Below, in pieces: positions 1 to 5,944 of a DNA stretch of 9,060 nt. The notes beneath the pieces were generated by a model. The model did no database searches. It was given only the letters and a program-made list of their open reading frames with translations, and was not told where the DNA came from. This DNA comes from Flavobacteriaceae bacterium (lineage in GTDB: Bacteria > Bacteroidota > Bacteroidia > Flavobacteriales > Flavobacteriaceae). The stretch covers positions 1 to 9,060 of the forward strand of contig JAGQYU010000291.1 in the NCBI GenBank assembly GCA_020435885.1. The letters are read 5' to 3'. Position 1 is the stretch's first letter; every line of letters starts with the position of its first letter. A program made the position numbers and the translations under genes.

Positions 1-1063
1 TACCTGTTCCTCCTGATGCCCAATAAGAATTATCCCCTGGTTTATATAAATCAGCCGTTAAATCAATTGGATAAGACCATGTCAATCCATCATCATCACT
101 ATATATATAATGGGACCTCAAGCAATTTTCACTATTGGGATCTCCATCTGATTCAAAAATATTTTTGTATTGGGAATAGGCATAAAAAATAAATATTCTC
201 CCCGTTGTTTTATCAACCACTGTACATGCATCTCCACCATATTTAGTGTTTCTTATAATAATACTTTCACCCCATGTTGAACCATTGTCAGTACTTCGTT
301 TTATATAAAAATCTATTCTGTTTGGTACATCAGCATTACTATTCAACCTACCATCGCCTATAGCTAACAATGTACCCTCTTTTGTTGTCACTAATGAAGG
401 TATTCTGAAGGTGTGTGGAATACCATCGGTATCATAAGTAGTGCCACTTCCTACAAACAAATCATGCGTAACTTCTGGAATTAAAATGCTTAAGGATTCA
501 GGAGCCAACTCAATCTTAACAGCATAATCTTCAATTTCCCCATCGTTAAAGTTGCCACAGGGGGATATTGATGAGATAGAACTGTCAGAGGATCGCATTG
601 CAATTCTCATAGTTGTAAATCCTAATTGAGAAATTGCACCAATAGTTTTGTTGGAAAATTGAAGGTCGGTACTAGTATTTTGCCCATTCCAACTAAAGAC
701 AAGTTCTTCAAAATCATAGAAATCTCCATCTTGGTTTTTATCAATCCAAATATGAACTATTTTATTCTTTCCCAGTGCTGGTTCTCCAATACCAAAATTA
801 AATTTATATGTTCCTCCTGAGACCAATATTACGGGTTTTTCAGTACTATTTTCATAACCAACATTGTTAGAGGCATGATTTAGCAGTGTACCATCATTTA
901 TTTTGAAATAACTAATATAACTTGTTGTTGACTTTGATAAAGATAGATTACAATAATTGCTTACAGGATTTTCAACTTCTTCAATATTAATATCAGATGA
1001 GGATGAACAGGATAATATTATTAGTAAAATAAATAGTAAAAATAAAATTGAGGAAAGTTTCAT
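1..1063 (-). CDS. GEVED-domain / GH33-type exo-alpha-sialidase lipoprotein (partial, 3' end missing)
   Basis: The gene starts at the ATG at 1061-1063 and stays open for 354 codons to the left edge, so the C-terminus is missing. The N-terminus is a lipoprotein signal: a hydrophobic stretch ending LILSC-type with Cys19 as lipidation site, followed by a Ser run, which predicts an outer-membrane-anchored surface or periplasmic protein. Residues ~85-184 form a GEVED domain (HIWIDKNQDGDF at 104-115, closing GEIEDY at 175-180). From ~200 a sialidase beta-propeller begins: the FRIP motif with Arg220 (first of the family's arginine triad), DGR at 237-239, Asp245 at the position of the catalytic acid/base, and two Asp boxes (STDNGSTW 257-264; SDDDGLTW 322-329). 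The nucleophilic Tyr and the other triad arginines would lie beyond the edge. By family, it cleaves terminal alpha-linked sialic acid; a related nonulosonic acid such as Kdn is possible. The window's other genes (sialate O-acetylesterase, GH20, GH27) fit glycoconjugate breakdown. Confidence 0.88.
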   Translation of the reverse strand, partial: MKLSSILFLLFILLIILSCSSSSDINIEEVENPVSNYCNLSLSKSTTSYISYFKINDGTLLNHASNNVGYENSTEKPVILVSGGTYKFNFGIGEPALGKNKIVHIWIDKNQDGDFYDFEELVFSWNGQNTSTDLQFSNKTIGAISQLGFTTMRIAMRSSDSSISSISPCGNFNDGEIEDYAVKIELAPESLSILIPEVTHDLFVGSGTTYDTDGIPHTFRIPSLVTTKEGTLLAIGDGRLNSNADVPNRIDFYIKRSTDNGSTWGESIIIRNTKYGGDACTVVDKTTGRIFIFYAYSQYKNIFESDGDPNSENCLRSHYIYSDDDGLTWSYPIDLTADLYKPGDNSYWASGGTG

Positions 1064-1085
1064 TTTTTTAACATAAAGTTATATT

Positions 1086-1093
1086 CAAAAATA
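1086..1093 (-). promoter_or_regulatory. Possible Bacteroidota -7 box upstream of the sialidase gene
   Basis: On the minus strand this reads TATTTTTG, an exact match to the Bacteroidota -7 consensus TAnnTTTG, about 22 bp before the sialidase start codon. The 161-bp gap after the LrgB gene is the largest clear gap apart from the one before the GH20 gene, so a separate promoter here is reasonable. I see no convincing TTTG/TTG -33 element at the usual spacing, and the region is so AT-rich that a chance match is possible. Confidence 0.3.
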
Positions 1094-1224
1094 GTAAAAA
1101 TGTATTATGTAAGACATATTAATATTATATTTAATTACTTAGTAGCGTTATTTTTTAAAACTTAATGTGAAAGATTATAAAATATATACAAAATACAATT
1201 TTAAATCAACAGCAAGATCAAGTT

Positions 1225-1923
1225 CTATATTATTGAAATCCAAGTAATTAAATACGGCAATAGCAATGCTGTTAAACAGCCGTTCACACAGAGTGCAAGA
1301 CCACTATAGATGCCTGATATTTCACTTTCTTCTAGCGCGCGGGCAGTACCAATACCATGGGAGGCAGTGCCTAGAGCAGATCCGATTGCCGATTTACTTT
1401 TAATTCCAAGAAATTTCAAAATATAAAAACCAAAAGCATTTCCAAAAATACCAACAGTAATTACCACACCTGCAGTGACAGATGGTAAACCAGAAATAGA
1501 TTTAGAAATTTCAATTGCAATAGGTGTTGTAACAGATTTTGGAATTAACGATCGTATTAGATAGTCTGGTGAATGTAATAAGGATAAGATAAAAACCACA
1601 CTAAAAACACTAGTTAGTCCTCCTAAGGTAACAGCTATTAAAAATGGTTTAATATTATTTTTTATTTCTTCATAATTTTCATAAAATAAAACCCCAAGCG
1701 CTACTACCGAAGGACCTAAGAAGAAGCTAATATATTTTCCGCCAGTATTGTAAACCTCAAACTCAATATTGAAAAGAACGAGTACCAAGATTAGTATTAA
1801 AATGGTAATAAGTATTGGAGAAGTTAGCACCCATTTTAACCTTATATGCAAAAGTTGAGACAAAAAATACACAGCTAATGTTAAAAATACCCAGACAACA
1901 GGTTGTGAAATAAATTCGCTCAT
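1225..1923 (-). CDS. lrgB: LrgB/CidB-family membrane protein
   Basis: This is a 232-residue, very hydrophobic protein with about six to seven membrane segments, the usual length for LrgB/CidB/YohK proteins. Family motifs are visible in order: FFLGPSVVALGV (67-78), PKSVTTPIAIEIS (128-140), GLPSVTAGVV (145-154) and GTASHGIGTARALE (185-198). Its ATG overlaps the TGA of the upstream LrgA gene in an ATGA, so the two are translationally coupled, as is typical for lrgAB operons. The family was first described as modulating murein hydrolase activity and autolysis with LrgA. Later work showed that homologous pairs transport pyruvate (Bacillus PftAB) and that the plant relative PLGG1 moves glycolate/glycerate. 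In this sugar-degradation cluster a small organic-acid transport role is my inference, not something the sequence proves. Confidence 0.9.
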   Translation of the reverse strand: MSEFISQPVVWVFLTLAVYFLSQLLHIRLKWVLTSPILITILILILVLVLFNIEFEVYNTGGKYISFFLGPSVVALGVLFYENYEEIKNNIKPFLIAVTLGGLTSVFSVVFILSLLHSPDYLIRSLIPKSVTTPIAIEISKSISGLPSVTAGVVITVGIFGNAFGFYILKFLGIKSKSAIGSALGTASHGIGTARALEESEISGIYSGLALCVNGCLTALLLPYLITWISII

Positions 1924-2255
1924 TTCTTTTCAAGTCTTTGCTGAGTGAACGCAGTAACATATAAAGTAATTACGGTACTAGCAATTACAACTAGGATAAT
2001 TGAAAGCCAATGTTCTTTTAATACATCAAAATGTACCATTAAACCAACACCGTAGGGTACAAAAAAGAGCACCATATATTTTAATAATTTGTCTGATGCA
2101 GGTTTTACAGTGCTTAACTTAATTAGTTTGGTTTTCAAGGCTAAAAAAATTAGTACCATCCCAAAAATATTACCTGCGATGGGAATATTAAACAGGTATT
2201 TTATAAATTCTCCCAAAATTAAAAACAGAAAAATATAACACAGTGATTTTAGCAT
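1920..2255 (-). CDS. lrgA: LrgA/CidA-family holin-like membrane protein
   Basis: This 111-residue protein has about four membrane segments (roughly 5-23, 29-47, 60-77, 84-104). It carries the LrgA/CidA signatures PIAGNIFGM (25-33) and FFVPYGVGLM (64-73), and ends in a short basic, cytoplasmic-type tail (QQRLEKK). It is the expected partner of the downstream LrgB protein; stop and start overlap by four bases. It begins 11 bp after the creatininase-like gene, so it appears to sit in the same operon as the glycan-degrading enzymes. Family role: oligomeric membrane protein linked to murein hydrolase control or, in some species, to pyruvate transport together with LrgB. The family assignment is firm; the physiological substrate is unknown. 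Confidence 0.88.
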   Translation of the reverse strand: MLKSLCYIFLFLILGEFIKYLFNIPIAGNIFGMVLIFLALKTKLIKLSTVKPASDKLLKYMVLFFVPYGVGLMVHFDVLKEHWLSIILVVIASTVITLYVTAFTQQRLEKK

Positions 2256-2266
2256 GTAGTATACAA

Positions 2267-3040
2267 TTATTCGTACAAATCATTTAAATTAGCATGGTGC
2301 AACTCTTCAAAAAACGAAGCGATTTGTGTTGTTACTGCATTGAAGAATTTTTCGCCTTTTTCCTTAGTGGCCATTTTTGGGTTTCCTACGCCCGTATCTT
2401 CTGTTACGGCTGTCCATTGGCGTTGCGCAGATACCCATCCTTCCTTTAGACCTTTTACTTTAAATGTTTTGGAAGCCCCATTGCCCGCATCGCTCAATGG
2501 CAATACCAAATCTGGTGTGAGGTGCATCATAACAGCGGTTTCCAGCTCGCCGGCATGGTCTCCGGGTTCGTCAAAATAGGCTTTGGTATTGGTAATTTGC
2601 CACCAGTTTAACGAACATACAAATACATTGGGAAATTCAACAGACAATTCTCTGATAATCTGTTTGAAATTATTTCCACCGTGAGCATTCACAATAACTA
2701 GTTTTTGAATATTTTGCCTATCCAATACATCTACAATATCTTTTAAGATAATTAATTGTGTGCTAGGATTCATGTTTATGCACAACGGCACATTTAATTG
2801 TCCTGTATTCACACCAAACGGAATGGTTGGTAGCACGACGGTTTTGGCACCATTACCCCAAGCTATTTTGGCCGCTTCAATGGCCACTTGTTCTGCCTGT
2901 ATATTGTCTGTGGCATAGGGCAAATGGTAATTATGGGCTTCGGTGGCACCCCAAGGTAGGATGGCAACCGTATAGTTTTCTTCTTTTACTGTTTTATAAT
3001 TGGTTTCTGCCAACACATAGGGTCTTGGTGCAGTACTCAT
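2267..3040 (-). CDS. Creatininase-fold metal-dependent amidohydrolase (not a true creatininase)
   Basis: This 257-residue protein has no signal peptide and is probably cytoplasmic. Creatininase-family metal ligands are visible: Glu34 and His36 in GATEAH, Asp45 in YATDN, His120 in NAHGGN, and Glu165 in DHAGE. In Pseudomonas creatininase, as I recall it, the segment after His120 reads HYE and supplies Glu122 as a ligand. Here it is HGG, as in the wider family that includes MftE-like peptidases and formamide hydrolases, so creatinine is an unlikely substrate. The family cleaves C-N bonds in amides or cyclic amides. The gene sits 11 bp after the SGNH esterase and 11 bp before lrgA. Processing of an N-acyl group or other amide on a sugar imported by this locus would fit, but that is inference. 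A start further upstream is unlikely because the preceding gene ends just before the ATG. Confidence 0.85.
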   Translation of the reverse strand: MSTAPRPYVLAETNYKTVKEENYTVAILPWGATEAHNYHLPYATDNIQAEQVAIEAAKIAWGNGAKTVVLPTIPFGVNTGQLNVPLCINMNPSTQLIILKDIVDVLDRQNIQKLVIVNAHGGNNFKQIIRELSVEFPNVFVCSLNWWQITNTKAYFDEPGDHAGELETAVMMHLTPDLVLPLSDAGNGASKTFKVKGLKEGWVSAQRQWTAVTEDTGVGNPKMATKEKGEKFFNAVTTQIASFFEELHHANLNDLYE

Positions 3041-3051
3041 AGTTGTTCTAT

Positions 3052-3702
3052 TTATTTTAGGTATTTGTTAATTTCTTTTTTCCACTTAACATAACCTGCG
3101 TCACTTAAATGCAAGCCATCGTAGGTGTATTTTGCCTTTAAATGATTGTTTTTATCGCGCATAGCTTTATGAAGGTCTATAAACTGTATTGTAAAGCTTT
3201 TGGCCAGTTCCTTAAGCTGTATATTGGCATCGATAATGTTTTGATGATTGCTTTTATGCCCAGAAAATTTATGACCTACATTCGGGTTTATAGGCAAGAT
3301 GCTTTGCAGGTAAATGGTCGTGTTTTTCGATTGCTTTTGAATGATTTCAATAATAGCCTTTGTATACTTTAAAACATAGGCTATGCTTTTGCCCCTGGCC
3401 ATATCATTAGTGCCCACCATTAGGAATATTTTTTGTGGCTGGGAGGATGTAATTTCGTCCAATCTGTTTAAAATACCATCGGTTACATCTCCACTAATAC
3501 CTCTGTTAATAACATTATGGTTAGGGAAAAGGGCTTCCCAACGCCCGCCTTCGGTAATGCTGTTTCCTAAAAAGATGATTTCGTTTTTAGTATCTGGTTC
3601 GCTTTCGAATAATGCCTTCCTTTCGTAATAATGGTCGGAATAAGATTGGGCTAATCCTATTTTAAAAGTAGCAATTAAAAGTATGATTATGAGCTTTTTC
3701 AT
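3052..3702 (-). CDS. Secreted SGNH/GDSL-type esterase
   Basis: This 216-residue protein has an N-terminal signal peptide (about residues 1-19, ending GLAQ). All SGNH blocks are present: block I FLGNSITEGG with nucleophile Ser48; block II NRGISGD with oxyanion Gly68; block III VGTNDMARG with Asn99; block V DGLHLSDAG with Asp195 and His198. It is a single-domain enzyme of normal size for the carbohydrate-acetylesterase / PAF-acetylhydrolase-like branch. By family it hydrolyses ester bonds; in a cluster with a sialidase and a SASA esterase, removal of O-acetyl groups from sugars is the most likely task, though the sequence does not fix the substrate. It starts 14 bp after the GH20 stop codon and ends 11 bp before the creatininase-like gene, consistent with co-transcription. 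Confidence 0.9.
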   Translation of the reverse strand: MKKLIIILLIATFKIGLAQSYSDHYYERKALFESEPDTKNEIIFLGNSITEGGRWEALFPNHNVINRGISGDVTDGILNRLDEITSSQPQKIFLMVGTNDMARGKSIAYVLKYTKAIIEIIQKQSKNTTIYLQSILPINPNVGHKFSGHKSNHQNIIDANIQLKELAKSFTIQFIDLHKAMRDKNNHLKAKYTYDGLHLSDAGYVKWKKEINKYLK

Positions 3703-3716
3703 TATTTAAAAGAGTC

Positions 3717-5753
3717 TTAATTATTCTCAAATGTAGTGCTAAATTTTAATTCGCTTACTTCTCTAACACCATTTTCTGTAACGTTTACAGGTATACAGGT
3801 AAACATCCATTTCCAGGAGTTTTCACCATGAGGGATTTTTAGTAATACAGTATTCCAGCCTTTTTTAAGTTCAATTTTCGTTGGAGTTCTATAAAAATAA
3901 TCTTCATCAATAAACGGAAGCTCATGTGTATCTGCTCTTAAATTTGGTTGTTTCCATATAGGAGGCGCTATTTCCTGGCTATTTACCCAAATTTTAGGAT
4001 TGGTGGTATGCCATTGTCCAATATTTGGTGTTGGCCCCCCTCTGCGTCCGGATCGTGACCATCCCTGAAAGCCTATCCAAAAATCTTGTATTCTATCATC
4101 TGGGGAGAATATGTTGCTATAAGCATAGTAAGTTCCTGATTTGGCAGTGGTAACTGCAGGAAAACCAAAGAAATGTTTTAAATGAATTGTCCCGCCAGTA
4201 TGAGTATCTGTCCAGTTGAACAATTGGTTGTCAATTGTATAAGAGCTGTGTATGCTTTTTTCTACCGGGAATGATTTTTGGTAATCACCCAGGTGGTCAA
4301 AGGGTCCGATTAGTTTCCAATAGTTATCAGTTTGTGTAATATATTGGAATTCTTTTCCCTTAAAAAACAAATCTCTATGTGTAACTACCTTTTGTTCAAA
4401 GGCTTTAAAAGCATTAAATTCGGGCGTGTCTTTAGGTGGTAATTGTGCCCAATATTCGGGATAATCTTTGGTTCTGCCTTTCCAAATGGCATCGGCGTAA
4501 AATACGATGGATGGGTAAATGGGATTTTGCCTTAGTATATCACGCTCATGACCAATATTATTGTCTGGCCAGGCACATAAAATACCGCCCAGGGCTACAT
4601 CATTACCTTGTTCCTGACGGCAAGGTTGTTGAAAATATAACCGGGCCATACCAGCAAAAGGATCAATGTGATTGATATAGTTACTTCTTGAGTCTATAAA
4701 TCGGTGCCCTTTCCTGGGTTCGTATTGTGCCCAAAGTTGATTGATTGAGGTCTTGTCTTCGTTCACTTGGATGCCTTGTTTCCATACAATAACATCTCTA
4801 TCGTCACTTTTAATCAAATTGAAAATATCAAGTAACAGCTCATTAGAAACGTGTTCAATATTAGCCTTAACTTCATCGGTTCCAATATGGATATAAGGCA
4901 CATCCCTGGGGTCGGTCCAATTTAAAAGCTCTTTAAAAAGATTTATAAGTATGGGTTTTACCCTGGAATCGCTCATGGTTTTTATCTGAAACGCTTTTCT
5001 GAATGCTTCGGTATGTCCGGGAATGTCCAGTTCGGGAATTACAGTAATGTGTCTGGATTTACAAAATGCAAGAATGTCTTTAAAATCCTCCAGGGAATAA
5101 AACCGTCCTTTTTGTCTCGTTGTTGCAGCCTCCGATTGTAACTCGGGGTACATTTTACTCTCTAAACGCCAACCGGGATTATCGGTTAAATGCCAGTGAA
5201 ACACGTTGTATTTGTAATTTGCCAGTACTTCTATTTGCTCTTTAAGCTGTGCAACCGACTGAAAATTTCTCCCCGTATCATGCATAAATCCACGAATTTT
5301 AAATGCGGGCCAATCCGTTATTTTTACCTTAGGAAAAATGCCTTTTTCATTGTGCAGTCTAAATAATTGCTTTAAGGTTTGGATACCGTAAAAGATGCCT
5401 TCGGAGGTTGCTGCAGAAATAACCAGTTTATTTGAAATGGTTAAAGTGTAGGCCTCATTACTGGAGGTGTTAGCTATAGGCGCTTTATGCAATTCAATTA
5501 ATAAGCCATTGGGGTTATTTTGTAGTTGATTTGTTTTGAAAAACGCTAATAAAAACCTGCCTTCGTTTTCAAATTCATTAGATTGAATATTGATATGGTT
5601 AAATTCTATTTCTTCATTACCATAGTTAATTTCTTGGGGTGTAGGAATGATAGGGTACTTATGTTCTAATACAGTTGTATGATTAGATTGTGAATATGAA
5701 ATAGAATGTAAAATAAAAATAAAAGTTACTAATAATAGTTGTAGTGCTTTCAT
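3717..5753 (-). CDS. GH20 beta-N-acetylhexosaminidase with C-terminal accessory region
   Basis: This 678-residue exported enzyme has a signal peptide of about 22 residues (hydrophobic core, ending SYSQS). Residues ~30-145 match the GH20b N-terminal domain, starting with the typical PIIPTPQEI. The GH20 TIM barrel follows at ~150-460: RGFMHDTGRNF (154-164) with substrate-binding Arg162, HWHLTDNPGWRLE (186-198), PELDIPGH (240-247), and IHIGTDE (288-294) with the catalytic pair Asp293-Glu294 used in substrate-assisted catalysis. Residues ~470-678 form an extra beta-rich region, ending in KGWNTVLLKI, that resembles a galactose-binding-like module. It should release terminal beta-linked GlcNAc or GalNAc. 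Departures from the usual family text are HLTDN instead of HLTDD, and a divergent segment around ALGGILCAWPDNN (387-399). No in-frame start exists upstream because a TAA lies six codons before the ATG. An AAGGGAG lies about 19 bases before the start, further than an ideal ribosome site. Confidence 0.92.
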   Translation of the reverse strand: MKALQLLLVTFIFILHSISYSQSNHTTVLEHKYPIIPTPQEINYGNEEIEFNHINIQSNEFENEGRFLLAFFKTNQLQNNPNGLLIELHKAPIANTSSNEAYTLTISNKLVISAATSEGIFYGIQTLKQLFRLHNEKGIFPKVKITDWPAFKIRGFMHDTGRNFQSVAQLKEQIEVLANYKYNVFHWHLTDNPGWRLESKMYPELQSEAATTRQKGRFYSLEDFKDILAFCKSRHITVIPELDIPGHTEAFRKAFQIKTMSDSRVKPILINLFKELLNWTDPRDVPYIHIGTDEVKANIEHVSNELLLDIFNLIKSDDRDVIVWKQGIQVNEDKTSINQLWAQYEPRKGHRFIDSRSNYINHIDPFAGMARLYFQQPCRQEQGNDVALGGILCAWPDNNIGHERDILRQNPIYPSIVFYADAIWKGRTKDYPEYWAQLPPKDTPEFNAFKAFEQKVVTHRDLFFKGKEFQYITQTDNYWKLIGPFDHLGDYQKSFPVEKSIHSSYTIDNQLFNWTDTHTGGTIHLKHFFGFPAVTTAKSGTYYAYSNIFSPDDRIQDFWIGFQGWSRSGRRGGPTPNIGQWHTTNPKIWVNSQEIAPPIWKQPNLRADTHELPFIDEDYFYRTPTKIELKKGWNTVLLKIPHGENSWKWMFTCIPVNVTENGVREVSELKFSTTFENN

Positions 5754-5805
5754 AGTTAATCTGTTTATTTAACTCCCTTGTGCATTTTGATGAAATTTTT
5801 GCCAA

Positions 5806-5828
5806 TTCGAGTGATTTAATCACTCGAA
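5806..5828. repeat. Perfect 23-bp palindrome upstream of the GH20 gene
   Basis: The arms TTCGAGTGATT and AATCACTCGAA are perfect inverted copies of 11 bases around one central base. As RNA it could fold into a 9-10 bp stem with a 3-5 base loop. It lies about 53 bp before the GH20 start codon. On the minus strand it is followed by TTGGCAAAAATTTC, not a U-run, so it is a poor fit to a classical intrinsic terminator. An operator for a dimeric regulator or an RNA processing/stability hairpin fits equally well. The structure is certain; the function is inferred. Confidence 0.6.
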
Positions 5829-5850
5829 CTGACGTTTTTAAAATGGTTTG

Positions 5851-5870
5851 ACCCCAGAATGAATTGGGGT
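5851..5870. other. Small GC-rich hairpin at the end of the GH27 reading frame
   Basis: ACCCCA and TGGGGT form a 6-bp stem around an 8-base loop, and the hairpin begins exactly at the original TAA stop of the GH27 frame (5870-5872). On the minus strand it is followed by CAAACCATTTT, which is only weakly U-rich. It may be a weak terminator or a 3'-end stabilising structure for the GH27 mRNA. The plus-strand side has a better T-run, but no plus-strand gene is present to use it. Confidence 0.35.
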
Positions 5871-5944
5871 TATTTGTTTTGAAGTAATCTATACACGACT
5901 ACATCCCGAGCAGGAACATCAATTAAATACGTTGTTTCAGTGGT
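5870..5944 (-). pseudogene. Severed C-terminal tail of the GH27 gene behind an in-frame TGA
   Basis: Directly after the TGA at 5945-5947 the same frame stays open for 24 codons and closes with TAA at 5870-5872. The translation contains VPARDVVVYRL, which is how the C-terminal beta-sandwich of GH27 enzymes commonly ends (a VPAH/ARDVVVLRL-like last strand). The junction reads LWNHKTI-stop-TT, where relatives would be expected to have a Gly (for example IGTT); GGA to TGA is a single-base change. This is therefore probably coding sequence lost by a recent nonsense mutation, or an assembly or sequencing error, not random intergenic DNA. Confidence 0.75.

Noticed and set aside
1060..1074. Four-codon mini reading frame (ATG TTA AAA AAA TGA) overlapping the sialidase start
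   Set aside because: In such A-rich leader DNA a short frame like this is expected by chance; there is no attenuator structure or meaningful codon content.
1763..1960. 65-codon minus-strand frame across the lrgA-lrgB junction
   Set aside because: It is an out-of-frame reading of two well-supported membrane protein genes with no motif of its own.
1225..2255. LrgA/LrgB as remains of a phage holin cassette
   Set aside because: The pair is a complete chromosomal-type lrgAB operon with all family motifs, and no endolysin, spanin or phage gene is nearby.
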